62,585 bases of DNA. Source: a virus. This document shows positions 48,481-58,268 of the stretch, piece after piece. A program made the translations under genes and the position numbers. How positions within the stretch are numbered: position 1 is the first letter of the stretch; each line of letters begins with the position of its first letter. The notes under the pieces are model-generated. The model had not been told where the DNA came from. It saw nothing but the letters and a program-made list of their open reading frames with translations, and did not search any database. The stretch covers positions 1-62,585 of the IMG/VR virus record IMGVR_UViG_3300044813_000005; one strand, written 5' to 3'.

Positions 48481-49610
48481 AGGTTGACGACCTTCCGGGA
48501 CCGCATGGACAGGGTCATCGGCCCGCCCCGCAGCGGCTGGCTGATCTTCTCGATGATGTGGGTGCCGGCGAGCCGGGTGTCGGGGTCGGAGACAGCGACC
48601 ACGTCGCCGATGTCGTGGCCCCAGTGGCCGAGGCAGTCCACGGTCACCTGCTCTTGCAGGCCGAACACGCGGGCGCCGATCGTCTGCCCCGCCTTCGTCG
48701 CCTGCGCGGTAGTGCTGATGATCGGGGAGGCGAACCCGAACGGGACCGGCCCGAACGTCGACAGGCCCGGCGCGGCCGGGTCGTAGTAGGTAGGGCTGTT
48801 CGGGTCCAAGTCCCACACGTACACGCGGATCGGCGCGGTCAGATCGGGGTTCTCCGACGACACCACGACCCCCGAGTAGGAGTTGGCGTCGGTCATCGCC
48901 CGGCTGTCCGCCAGCAACAGCGACAGTTCACCGGGGGCGTACGACCAGGACGGGGCGACCTGGTTGTAGTCGGGGATGGGGCGGGCGACGAACGTCCCGA
49001 GCACGTCGAAGAAGCATTCGTAGCTGATCGCGTCGGCGATCTGCTGGATCGCCGCCCACGGGTCCGACAGCGCCTCGAACACCAGCGCCGGGCAGGTGTT
49101 CGTGGTGGGGGTGATGTTCGTCGGGTAGGTCGACCGCGAGGTGATGATGTCGGAGATGACGTTGGTGGCGATCGTGCCGGCGGTGACACTCCACGGGTCG
49201 GCGAACTGCCGCTGCTGGATGCTGCGGCCGCGGTCGTAGCCTTTGATGTCGATGGTGAACCCGGACCCGTCGCGGCGGATGTCAGGCTCGGACACGCGGA
49301 GGGTGGCGAGGGGCACGTATTCGAGGGTGCCGTCGGGGTGCGGGTTCAAGTACAGCCCCTTGTACAGGCGAAGCTCGGTGCCGCGGGGGGCGAGCATGTC
49401 CTTCGCCGTGACCGGAGTGAGGGTGCCGGTGGGGTCGAGGAGCCGCAGGCTTCCGGACCGGCGGACGACCGCGTTCTCAGCGGTGATCGACCCTTCGACC
49501 ACCACGTCGAGGACCTGCTGGGACTGGCCGGCTTGGAGGACTTCGACGCGGGTGGTGATCCGCCGGGACCGCAGCAGCGCCGCATTGAAGGCATCCGAGG
49601 TCGCCCACAC
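48477..49610 (-). CDS. Minor tail protein (DUF5047-like)
   Basis: 377 aa with a GTG start. Starts VWATSDAFNAALLRSRRITTRVEVL, then DGSGFTIDIKGYDRGRSIQ and ends GGPMTLSMRSRKVVNL. This resembles tail-hub or baseplate-like proteins of actinobacterial siphophages. The stop overlaps the tail-collar gene start. Confidence 0.75.
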   Translation of the reverse strand: MWATSDAFNAALLRSRRITTRVEVLQAGQSQQVLDVVVEGSITAENAVVRRSGSLRLLDPTGTLTPVTAKDMLAPRGTELRLYKGLYLNPHPDGTLEYVPLATLRVSEPDIRRDGSGFTIDIKGYDRGRSIQQRQFADPWSVTAGTIATNVISDIITSRSTYPTNITPTTNTCPALVFEALSDPWAAIQQIADAISYECFFDVLGTFVARPIPDYNQVAPSWSYAPGELSLLLADSRAMTDANSYSGVVVSSENPDLTAPIRVYVWDLDPNSPTYYDPAAPGLSTFGPVPFGFASPIISTTAQATKAGQTIGARVFGLQEQVTVDCLGHWGHDIGDVVAVSDPDTRLAGTHIIEKISQPLRGGPMTLSMRSRKVVNL

Positions 49611-52600
49611 TAGGGCGCCGCGACTTGCACGTAGGTGACGTCGACGGACTGGCCCACGCCGGCGGCGGCGGTGACCTTCTGGTCGGTCACCCACACGTAC
49701 CAGTAGTCCCCCGAGGGGGATTGCAGCAGCAGGGTGGTGGGCCGGTTCAGCAGGTCGCGGAGCGCCCGCCGCTCGGCGATCCCGCCCATGTAGAAGGTGA
49801 CTTTGGTGCTGTCGTCGCCGGTGGACCCTTCGGACTCGATGAGCGGGAACGGGCGGCCGGCGGGCCGGTACGCGGCGCCGATGTAGGAGCGGTCCACCTC
49901 GTGGTCGGTGACCAGACCGCGAGCCTCACCGGCCGGGTCGAGAGGGTCCCGCAGCCCCCACACGTCGGAGTCGACGGCGACGAGCGCGGCGGGGGACAGG
50001 TCAGATGCGAGCTGCTGCCCGGAGGTGAGCAGGGAAGTGGCCTGCGCCGTGTACAGCACGTCGGTGGCGAACGGCATCTCCCGGTCGTAGGCGACCAAAT
50101 ACTGGGTGGCGTCCCCGGACACGCTGTCCACGGTCCGCACCGTCGATACGGTGCCGTCGGGGAGGGTGCGGAGGACGGTGAACGACTGGGTGGGGATCAG
50201 CCCACCCGGCCCTGCCACGGTGGACGTGCCGGGGTGCAGGTCGATCCCGTCGACGTAGTGGACCTCCCCGGACGCGGCGGACTGCACTTCGAGGACGAGC
50301 CGCACCCGGTCGCAGCCGAGAGGCGCAACGCCGACCGTCGACATTTGGGTAGGGAAGTTCAGCACGTCAGCAACGGGGGTGCCGCTGGTCGTCGACAGCA
50401 GCGTGTCGTCGGGGGCGTACCAGCGCAGGTTCAGCCGGCACAGCCGCACCGCGCTCGCGGCGGAGAACGAGCCGAGGGCCGTGTACGTCTGCCCCGGGTC
50501 GGCGGGGAAGTCCCGGGTCGCCGCCTGCGGCAGCCCGGTCGTCACCAAAGGCGGTATGCCGGGCCCGGAGACGAGGCGCATCGTCCCCGCCGCCGTCGCG
50601 GTCATCGACAGGGACAGATTCCCGGCGACCACCCCCGCCGTGCTGCTGCCGGCCGTGCAGTTGAGGTCGTTGTTCCAGTCGTTGACCGTGTCGGTGTGCC
50701 CGTACGCCTGCGAGGCGGTGAGCATGTTCGTCAGCCCCTGCACAGTGAGCCGCACCCGGTCCAACCCAGACAGGTAGTCCCGCTCCACGACGGCGGCCAG
50801 CGACGGTGCGGGGGCGGGGGTGAGGACCAGCAGGAACTCGGCGTACACCCACCCCGAGTACAGCGACAGGGAGTCCGACGCGCGGAAGTACGCCCGGTAG
50901 GTGCTGCCGTTCAGCAAGGTCGCGCCGACGCGGACTGTCCGCTGGATGGTGGACGACACTTCACCGGAGTCCCACACGGCGGTCGACGTGGCCGGGTCGA
51001 ACCCGCCCGCCGAGTACGTGGCGAGGTCGACGACGCGGACCTGCCAGGTCCGTTGCGCGTTCGCCCCGCTGTACGTCCAGTTGATGACCGGGGACGAGTC
51101 TTCGGAGTAGATGCCCTGCGGGGCGGTCACCGCCACCAGCGGCGCGGTCGTCGCCGTGACCGTCGCGTCGGGGGCGAACCCGGATGCGAGGCCCGTCGAG
51201 TCCTGGGTGTTCACCGACCACTGCCAGGTGGAGCCGTTCGTCCACACGCCGGCGGGGAACGACACCGACTGCGCCGACCCGGTGTTCCACACCGCCGTCG
51301 CACCCCACGTCGCCGACCCGGCCGTGTAATAGGAGTAGGCGCCGACGCCGACCTTCCGCCGCATCTGCCACGCGCCCTGCGTGTCGCCGGGGTCGGGGTC
51401 GACGAACCGCCACGAGAACACCGCCCCGTACGTGCCCAGGTCGGCCACGGACGACGGGGATGGGGTGAGGAGCTGCGGGGCGGACGGCGCCTGGTTGACG
51501 CTGGTCAGCTTGACGTAGTTGACGGTGTACGGGCTGGCCGACCCGGTCAGGTACACGGCTTCGATCGCCGACGACGCCACGTACTGCTTGAGGGACACCC
51601 GGCCGGGTGCGCCGCCCATCGTCGCTGTCCCGATCGTCGCCCACGTCCCCCACGCCGCGCCCGTCCGGTTGTACCGGACCCACTGCGGGTCGTCGTTCGT
51701 CTCCCCGTACGCGGCGAGGTAAATGTCGTCGGAGGTCGGGTCGACGGCGAGGCTCGCGGCCAGCGGGTAGCCGGCCCCGTACGCGGGGGGGTTCCGCTGG
51801 GTGACAACCCCCGACGACTCCAACCATTCCAGTGTGCGGACCGCCGCCGAGCTCGTCCCGACCGTACGGTCGCGGGTGCCGTAGGCGACGATCAGCCGCG
51901 TCCCGTCGTAGGCGCAGCGCATCGTCCGGCCGGTGCAGTCAGTAGATGCGTCCAACGTGACAGCGGCGGCCTGCGACCACGCGCCGGACTGGTAGGTGTG
52001 CTTCACCAGTTGCAAGGCATCCTGGCGCGGCGAGCCCGTGTTCGGCGTGTTCACCCCGGACACGATGTACACGTGGGGGGTGGCCGTGGCCGTCTTCCCG
52101 TCGCCGGTGTGCTGGAACGCGAGACTGGCGAACGGGTAGCCCCCGCCCGTCGCCGTGCGGACCACCTCGGTCGGGCCGGCGGTCAACGCACCCGACGAGG
52201 AGATGTCGACGCGGGTCAGGCGCAGCGTGTTCGTGGTGGTCCCACCGGACACGGCGGTGGTTGTGACCGCCACCCACGCCTTCCACCCGGTGCCGAGGCG
52301 GAACGCGACCATGTCCACGCCGCCGTCGACGGCCAGCGCCTCCGACGACGGTGCGAGTTCGATCGTCTTCCACGTCCACGCCGTCTTCGCCGAGTTCGGC
52401 GTGCCCCGCGCGTAGATCAGTTCGGTGTTGTTGTCCCGGCCGACGAGGTGCGCGTACCCCTCGGCGTCGACGTGGAAGGCGCGGGGGAAGAACGTGCTGA
52501 TGAGGTCAACGTCGGACCCGCTGTTCGACCAGGTGGTGCCTTCGTTCTTGGAGTACCAGAACAGGGCGTCGTCGCCGGCCGCCATCGTCAGCCACAGGGT

Positions 52601-52690
52601 GCCGTCCGACGCCCGGTCCAGCACCCGCTCGGGGCTGCCGGAGATGGTGTGTGCGTCGGTGGCGGTGGTGACCTTGGTGGGGGTCGGCAT
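49610..52690 (-). CDS. Minor tail protein with propeller-like and FnIII-like domains
   Basis: 1026 aa. Residues 1-400 are propeller-like, with an Asp-box-like SKNEGTTW. Residues 420-630 look like fibronectin type III repeats (SAPQLLTPSPSS; VTAPQGIYSEDSSPVINWTY). The C-terminal 350 residues are beta-rich. Proteins of this order follow the tape measure and form the tail tip. It may bind host surface glycans. Confidence 0.78.
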   Translation of the reverse strand: MPTPTKVTTATDAHTISGSPERVLDRASDGTLWLTMAAGDDALFWYSKNEGTTWSNSGSDVDLISTFFPRAFHVDAEGYAHLVGRDNNTELIYARGTPNSAKTAWTWKTIELAPSSEALAVDGGVDMVAFRLGTGWKAWVAVTTTAVSGGTTTNTLRLTRVDISSSGALTAGPTEVVRTATGGGYPFASLAFQHTGDGKTATATPHVYIVSGVNTPNTGSPRQDALQLVKHTYQSGAWSQAAAVTLDASTDCTGRTMRCAYDGTRLIVAYGTRDRTVGTSSAAVRTLEWLESSGVVTQRNPPAYGAGYPLAASLAVDPTSDDIYLAAYGETNDDPQWVRYNRTGAAWGTWATIGTATMGGAPGRVSLKQYVASSAIEAVYLTGSASPYTVNYVKLTSVNQAPSAPQLLTPSPSSVADLGTYGAVFSWRFVDPDPGDTQGAWQMRRKVGVGAYSYYTAGSATWGATAVWNTGSAQSVSFPAGVWTNGSTWQWSVNTQDSTGLASGFAPDATVTATTAPLVAVTAPQGIYSEDSSPVINWTYSGANAQRTWQVRVVDLATYSAGGFDPATSTAVWDSGEVSSTIQRTVRVGATLLNGSTYRAYFRASDSLSLYSGWVYAEFLLVLTPAPAPSLAAVVERDYLSGLDRVRLTVQGLTNMLTASQAYGHTDTVNDWNNDLNCTAGSSTAGVVAGNLSLSMTATAAGTMRLVSGPGIPPLVTTGLPQAATRDFPADPGQTYTALGSFSAASAVRLCRLNLRWYAPDDTLLSTTSGTPVADVLNFPTQMSTVGVAPLGCDRVRLVLEVQSAASGEVHYVDGIDLHPGTSTVAGPGGLIPTQSFTVLRTLPDGTVSTVRTVDSVSGDATQYLVAYDREMPFATDVLYTAQATSLLTSGQQLASDLSPAALVAVDSDVWGLRDPLDPAGEARGLVTDHEVDRSYIGAAYRPAGRPFPLIESEGSTGDDSTKVTFYMGGIAERRALRDLLNRPTTLLLQSPSGDYWYVWVTDQKVTAAAGVGQSVDVTYVQVAAP

Positions 52691-52694
52691 GCTG

Positions 52695-55600
52695 TCACCT
52701 TCTCCGCAGCGCGTCGACGAGCTTTGTCAGCGACTCGTCCATCGCCGAGGAGACAGCCGCGTGGATGTCGGTGGTCTGCCCGTTCGCGCCGGTGATGTGC
52801 AGGTCGACGCGGATCGCCCCGTCGTGGACCTGCACCCCGCCCGCGCCGGGTGTGGCGGCGATGGGTGGGGTTGCGGTGGGCGCGGTGCGGGGCAGCGACG
52901 ACAGTCCGCCGGGGCCGATGATGCGGCCCATGATGTTCGCCGACGAGCCGGTCCGTAGTGCTACGAGGTCGGTGACGTCCCGCATGGCCCGCTCGACTAG
53001 CGGCATGGCACCGCGGATGCCGTTGTGCAGACCTTGGATGATCGCGGTGCCTTCGTCGACGAGGAGGACCCGGTCCCGTTCGATCGGACCCTTGAGCGCC
53101 TTGATCTTCCCGGCGATCGACGCGACGGACGACAGCAGGCCACCCATCGCGGACAGGATCCCGGAGGCGAGGCCGTGGATGATGGCCGCACCGGCGGACA
53201 CCAACCAGCCGCCGGCACCGGCAAACGCGCCGATGATCCGGGACCGCAGCCCCGACATGACCCCGATGATCGCGGACGCACCCGCCGAGACGGCGCCAGC
53301 CATCGCCGACATCGCCCCGCGGATGATCCCGACGACCGTGTTCCAAGCCGACGACATAATCCCCTGGATGGTGGACATGGCCGACGACACGTAGGACTGG
53401 ATTGCCGACATCGCTGACGAGACGGCCCCCGCGATCGCGGACATAGCCGCGGAGACGATCCCTTGGATGGCCGACCAGACCGCGGAGAACGTGCCTTGGA
53501 TGGCGGCGAGAATCGAACTGATGATGCCCTGGATGGCGGACATCGCCGACGACGTGGCCCCCTGCATGACGGACCAAGTGGTGGACAGGAACGACGAGAT
53601 CGCCGACCAGATCGAGTCCCACACCGACTGCAACGCGGACAGCCCGGCGGCGACGAACGACTGCAAAGCCGTCCACGCCGACGTGGCGGTCGCCTGCATC
53701 GTCGCCCATGTTGCGGACAGGAACCCGCTGATCGCCGACCAGACGGCCGTCCACGCCGCTTGCAAGGCGGCGAGGCCGGCGCGGAGGAACGCCGACACCG
53801 CGTTCCACACGGTCGTGATCGTGGACTGGATGGCGTTCCACGTGGCCGTCGTCGCAGCTTGGATCGCCGACCATGCGGTCGTGAACCCGGCCCGCAGCGC
53901 GTCGAGGACGGTAGTGACCAGGTGGACCGCCCCGGACATCCCCGACGCGAGGCCAGAGATGAGGGCTGTACCGGCGGACAGCAGCCACGTGCCGGCGGTC
54001 TTGAAGTAGTCGATGATGGTGCGATTCATCTCATCGAGGCCGGCGCGAAGCCGGGTGGGTAGGGCGTCGTGGATGCCCTTGACGATCCCGATGATGATTG
54101 CCCCGCCGGCTATCGCGAGGCCGGCGGCGATACCGACGATCGCGGCGGCGATCAGTGCGGGGATACCGAGGATCACCGCGGCGATGAGCGGCAGAGCAAC
54201 CCGCATGCCGGTCACCAGCCCGCGGATGATCTCCGGGCCGTGGGAGACGAGCCAGGTGGCCGCGTTCGCAAAGAACCGGCTGATGACACCCGGGAGGGCG
54301 GCGAACCAGGCGGCGATCTGCGGCAGCGCCGACACCAGCCCCCGCACCAGACCGGCGACGATCTCCACGCCGTTACGAACCAGCCAGGTAACCGCGTTGG
54401 TGAGCACCCGGGCGATCGCATTGGGCAGGGCGACGAACCAGCCGATCACCGTCGGCAAGGCGGACGCCAGCCCGCGGACGAGGCCGGCCACAATGTCGGC
54501 GCCGTTGCGGACCAGCCACGTCGTGGCACCGACGATCGCTCGGGCGATGACCCCCGGCAAGGCGGTGAACCAGCGGACGATCGTGGGGAGGGCGGAGACG
54601 AGGCCGCGAACCAAACCGGCGATCATGTCGGTGCCGGTGCGCAGCAACCATGTCGTCGCCCCGGACACGTTCCGGACGATCGCGGCGGGCAGCCCGCGGA
54701 ACCATGCCCAGATCGCCGGTGCGGCGTTCGTGAGGCCGTTGACGAGGCCGGTGATGGCGTCCCGGCCCAGCGTGACCAGCCAGGTAGTGGCGGATCCGAT
54801 CGCCCGGATGATCGCGCCGGGGAGGGAGCGCATCCACGCGTAGATGTTGGGGGCGGTCTGCGAGAAGCCGGTGACCAGACCGTTGACCGCATCACGGCCG
54901 AGGGTGACAAGCCAGGCGGCGGCCGAGCCGATCGCCCGGATGATGTTCCCCGGCAGCGCCCGGAACCACGCGTAGACGGCGGGCACCGCAGTGGTGAGCG
55001 CGGTCACGAACCCGCTGATCGCGGATGCGGCGAGCGAGGTGAGCCAGCTCGCCGCGCTGCCGATCGCGGCGACAATGCGGCCGGGGAGCGCCCGGAACCA
55101 CGCGTACACGACGGGTGAGGCGGCAGTCAGAGCGCCCACGAAACCAGCGATCGCCCCGGTGGCGAGGCTGACCAGCCAGGTAGCGGCCGAGCCGACAGCG
55201 GCGGTTATCCGCCCTGAGAGCCCGCGGAACCACGTGTAGATCGCCACGGCCGAGGTCGTCAGCGCACCGACGAACCCGCTGATCGCTGACGACGCCAGAC
55301 CCACAAGCCACGTCGCGGCGGAGCCGACTGCCCGGCCGATCGCCAGCGGCAGCCCGCGGAACCAGGCGTACACGGCACCCGCCGCGGCGGTCAGCGCGGA
55401 CACGAACCCCGACATGGCGGAGCTCGCCAACCCAGCCAGCCAGGTAGCGGCCGACCCGATCGCCGACACGATCCGCCCGGGGAGGCCGCGGAACCATCCG
55501 TACAGGGTGCCGGCCGCGCCGGTGAGCCCGCTGACCAGTCCGCCGATGATCTGCCCGCCCAACGACAGCATGTTCCCGACGAGGCCGGTGAACGCCGACA

Positions 55601-57725
55601 CGATCGTGCGAACAATCCCAGCGAGGACCCCGACGAGCATGCCGGGGAGACGGCCAAACCAGGCGACGATCGCGTTGACCAGGTCCGGGATAAGGGAGTG
55701 CCCGACGAGGAAGTCGTACACCCAGATGAACGGGGCGGCGATGACGTGACCGACACCGGAGATGACCCCGCCGATGGCGGAGATACCGCCGCGGATGACA
55801 CCGACGATCGCCGTCCACAAGCCGGAGACGATGGTTGTCAGCCCGGACCATGCGGCGGACCAGTTCCCGGACAGGACGGCGAGGGCCACGGTGATGATCC
55901 CGCGGATGACGGCCAGCCCACCGGAGATGACCGACGAGATCGCCGTCCACACCCCGCGGACAGCGGTTTGCAGACCCGGCCAGAACGCGTTCCACACGCC
56001 GAGGATCGCGGCGAGGTTAGCCCGCAGGACACCGAGGACCACGCCGAGCACGTCACGGACGACGGTCATCACGTTCCCGAACCCGGATGAGGCGATCGGC
56101 CCGATAGAGGCGAAGAAAGCGGACATCTTCCCGCCTTCGGAGACGAAGAACGCCACGAACGCGCCCCACGCCGCCCGCACCGCCGCGACGACGGTCGTCA
56201 CGACGGTGCGGATCCCACCGAAGTTCGTGGCGTACGCGACGCCCAGCGCGACCACTGCGGCTATCGCCAGAGCGATCGGCGCGGACACCGCCGCGAGGGC
56301 ACCTTCCAGCGCATACCAGATGGTGAGGATCACCGTGTCCCCGCCGAAGATGGCGAGGAGCGTGCCCATCGCCGCGCCGATCGCCGCGATCGCCCCGACG
56401 ATCACCCGGGCCGGGCCCGCCATGCCGGCCATCGCCGCGGCGAGCAGGCCCACGCTGACCACGATCAGCCCGAGCGGAGACAGCAGCACACCCAGCGCGG
56501 CGCCGACAGCACCGACGATGAAGATGAGCGGACCGGCTGCGGCGACCACACCGAGGAAGGCGAGGACCGCGTTCTGCGCCGGCGAGGACAGCGACATGAA
56601 CGCGCTCACCGCGCCGACCATCGACAGGGCGATCGACCGGATCGCCGGCAGGAACCGCATGCCGATCGTGATCGCCAGCGTCTCCACCGTCGACCGCAAA
56701 GCATCGAGGGCGCCCTTCGCGCCGGCGTTGTACGCGTTCGCGAGTCGCTGCGCCGCCCCCTGCTCCTCGATCCGCGCTTTGAGTTTCAAATAGTCGGCGG
56801 CGGAGCCGGTCAGCACAACCTGCGCGGCCTTGAGCGCGTAGGACGTGAACATGGTCCCGAGGGCAGCGTTCCGCTGCTGCTGCGTCATCCCCGACAGCCC
56901 CTGGTTGAACTGGGCGATCAGCGCGGGCATCGGCAGCATGTTGCCGTTCGCGTCGTAAATGTTGATGCCGAGCTTTTTCATCTCATCCGACGCTTTAGCC
57001 GTCGGGGACATGAGCGCCCGCATCATCGAGTTCAAAGCCGAACCGGCGCGGGTGCCGGAGAACCCGGCGTTCGTCATCTCCGCCATGCCGGTGACCAGGT
57101 CGGCAACGGACATGCCCGCCCGGGCGAACGACCCACCGGCGTTCTGCATGCCGTAGGCGAGGTCGGCGACGCTGGCCGACGACGCGTTAGCGCCCGCGGC
57201 CATCAGGTCGACAACCTTGTTCGCCTGGTCGCCGGACAGGTTGAACGCGTGCAGGGTGGCCGATGTCAGGTTCGCCGCATCAGCAACGCCGATCTGCCCG
57301 GCGGCCGCGAGGAGCAGCACACCGTGGGCGGCGGCCATCGTGTCGTTGACGGACAGGCCCGCCTTCGACAGTTCCAGCATGGCGATCGCCGCGTCCTTCG
57401 CGGACGTGTTCGGCAGGTGGATGTCCGCGCCCAGCGCAATCGCCGTACGGGACAGGGCAGCCATCTGCGTGTCCGACGCACCCGACGTGGCCTGCAACAC
57501 CTGCATGGCCTGCTGGTAGTCAGCCGACATCGACAGAGCACCGACCGCCGCCGCCGCCAGCGGGGCGGTCACCCCCAACGTCAAGTAGCCGCCGACCCGC
57601 ATCAGGTCAGCACCCGACGCGCCGACGCCGGTGATCGACGACCCCAACGTGCCGAGGGCGGCCTGCGCCTTCGTCGTGTCAGCGATCACCTCGACAGCGA
57701 TGATGGCGCCGGTCAGACTCGCCAA
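52695..57725 (-). CDS. Tape measure protein
   Basis: 1676 aa, the longest gene. The N-terminal 330 residues resemble TP901-type tape measures (DLMRVGGYLTLGVTAPL, NTSAKDAAIAMLELSKAG, GFSGTRAGSALNSMM). Hydrophobic stretches follow at 370-600. Next come about 13 repeats of about 42 residues (xxTWLVxxGxDxxxGLVxGL), and then short TWSAIQxxxxxxW helical repeats. It sets tail length and helps DNA entry. Confidence 0.92.
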   Translation of the reverse strand: MASLTGAIIAVEVIADTTKAQAALGTLGSSITGVGASGADLMRVGGYLTLGVTAPLAAAAVGALSMSADYQQAMQVLQATSGASDTQMAALSRTAIALGADIHLPNTSAKDAAIAMLELSKAGLSVNDTMAAAHGVLLLAAAGQIGVADAANLTSATLHAFNLSGDQANKVVDLMAAGANASSASVADLAYGMQNAGGSFARAGMSVADLVTGMAEMTNAGFSGTRAGSALNSMMRALMSPTAKASDEMKKLGINIYDANGNMLPMPALIAQFNQGLSGMTQQQRNAALGTMFTSYALKAAQVVLTGSAADYLKLKARIEEQGAAQRLANAYNAGAKGALDALRSTVETLAITIGMRFLPAIRSIALSMVGAVSAFMSLSSPAQNAVLAFLGVVAAAGPLIFIVGAVGAALGVLLSPLGLIVVSVGLLAAAMAGMAGPARVIVGAIAAIGAAMGTLLAIFGGDTVILTIWYALEGALAAVSAPIALAIAAVVALGVAYATNFGGIRTVVTTVVAAVRAAWGAFVAFFVSEGGKMSAFFASIGPIASSGFGNVMTVVRDVLGVVLGVLRANLAAILGVWNAFWPGLQTAVRGVWTAISSVISGGLAVIRGIITVALAVLSGNWSAAWSGLTTIVSGLWTAIVGVIRGGISAIGGVISGVGHVIAAPFIWVYDFLVGHSLIPDLVNAIVAWFGRLPGMLVGVLAGIVRTIVSAFTGLVGNMLSLGGQIIGGLVSGLTGAAGTLYGWFRGLPGRIVSAIGSAATWLAGLASSAMSGFVSALTAAAGAVYAWFRGLPLAIGRAVGSAATWLVGLASSAISGFVGALTTSAVAIYTWFRGLSGRITAAVGSAATWLVSLATGAIAGFVGALTAASPVVYAWFRALPGRIVAAIGSAASWLTSLAASAISGFVTALTTAVPAVYAWFRALPGNIIRAIGSAAAWLVTLGRDAVNGLVTGFSQTAPNIYAWMRSLPGAIIRAIGSATTWLVTLGRDAITGLVNGLTNAAPAIWAWFRGLPAAIVRNVSGATTWLLRTGTDMIAGLVRGLVSALPTIVRWFTALPGVIARAIVGATTWLVRNGADIVAGLVRGLASALPTVIGWFVALPNAIARVLTNAVTWLVRNGVEIVAGLVRGLVSALPQIAAWFAALPGVISRFFANAATWLVSHGPEIIRGLVTGMRVALPLIAAVILGIPALIAAAIVGIAAGLAIAGGAIIIGIVKGIHDALPTRLRAGLDEMNRTIIDYFKTAGTWLLSAGTALISGLASGMSGAVHLVTTVLDALRAGFTTAWSAIQAATTATWNAIQSTITTVWNAVSAFLRAGLAALQAAWTAVWSAISGFLSATWATMQATATSAWTALQSFVAAGLSALQSVWDSIWSAISSFLSTTWSVMQGATSSAMSAIQGIISSILAAIQGTFSAVWSAIQGIVSAAMSAIAGAVSSAMSAIQSYVSSAMSTIQGIMSSAWNTVVGIIRGAMSAMAGAVSAGASAIIGVMSGLRSRIIGAFAGAGGWLVSAGAAIIHGLASGILSAMGGLLSSVASIAGKIKALKGPIERDRVLLVDEGTAIIQGLHNGIRGAMPLVERAMRDVTDLVALRTGSSANIMGRIIGPGGLSSLPRTAPTATPPIAATPGAGGVQVHDGAIRVDLHITGANGQTTDIHAAVSSAMDESLTKLVDALRRR

Positions 57726-57728
57726 CGC

Positions 57729-58252
57729 TCACCCTCCCTGCTGCTGCCGGTTGTGATGCTCCTGAGCGGTCGACTCCGCGGACTCGGCGACCAGGGCGGC
57801 GTGCCGCCAGAACGCCGGGGCGTCCGCCAGTTCCCACGGCGACACACCCAAATACTTCGCGGCCCGCAGGTGGACGTACCAGTCGGGCGCCTCACCCATC
57901 GCCCCGTCGGTGACAAGCCAACGGGTCAGGCTTTTCCCTCGTCCGGCACCGCGTCCTTCTGGATCTCCTGGAAGATCCGCCCGAACACCGGCATCGGCAC
58001 CTCGCGGCGCAGCGCGGCCATTTCGATCGGGACGATGTTTCCCTCGTCGTCCTCCAAGTCCCACGAGTCGATGATCGCGATGACCATCGTGAGGAACGCG
58101 TCGGTGGCCTGAGACTCGTCGGCTGCCTGCGCGGTCATCTTGTCCGCGACGTCGGCGGTGAACGCGTTCGGCTTGTAGGTGACCTTGAGGTCGCCGGCCT
58201 GGAAGGGGATGACGAGCGGCTTAGTCTCCGCCCGGATCTGCGAAAGCTTCAA
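57729..58252 (-). CDS. Tail assembly chaperone, long frameshift product
   Basis: The upstream frame (58252-57926) reads to DEGK at GGGAAAA, where a -1 slip enters the second frame and continues SLTRWLVTDGAMGEAPDW to the stop at 57729. This is the lambda G-GT arrangement, with both products between the tail tube and tape measure. The fusion should be about 174 aa. Confidence 0.8.
57926..58252 (-). CDS. Tail assembly chaperone, short product
   Basis: 108 aa, starting MKLSQIRAETKPLVIPFQAG. Zero-frame product ending VPDEGKA. In lambda, G and GT chaperone the tape measure and tail tube subunits. It lies immediately after the tail tube gene. Confidence 0.85.
   Translation of the reverse strand: MKLSQIRAETKPLVIPFQAGDLKVTYKPNAFTADVADKMTAQAADESQATDAFLTMVIAIIDSWDLEDDEGNIVPIEMAALRREVPMPVFGRIFQEIQKDAVPDEGKA
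57932..57938 (-). promoter_or_regulatory. -1 frameshift slippery heptamer GGGAAAA
   Basis: In frame G GGA AAA, the canonical X XXY YYZ form. It lies 3 codons before the zero-frame stop. After the slip, AGC CTG ACC CGT TGG continues without a stop to 57729. Confidence 0.8.
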
Positions 58253-58268
58253 GACTGGTACTCCTCGA

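Noticed and set aside
49625-52795. Plus-strand open frame over 1000 codons opposite a tail gene
   Set aside because: It is a shadow in GC-rich DNA: its text is Arg/Gly/His-rich and unlike a folded protein. The minus frame carries the clear tail-protein signature.
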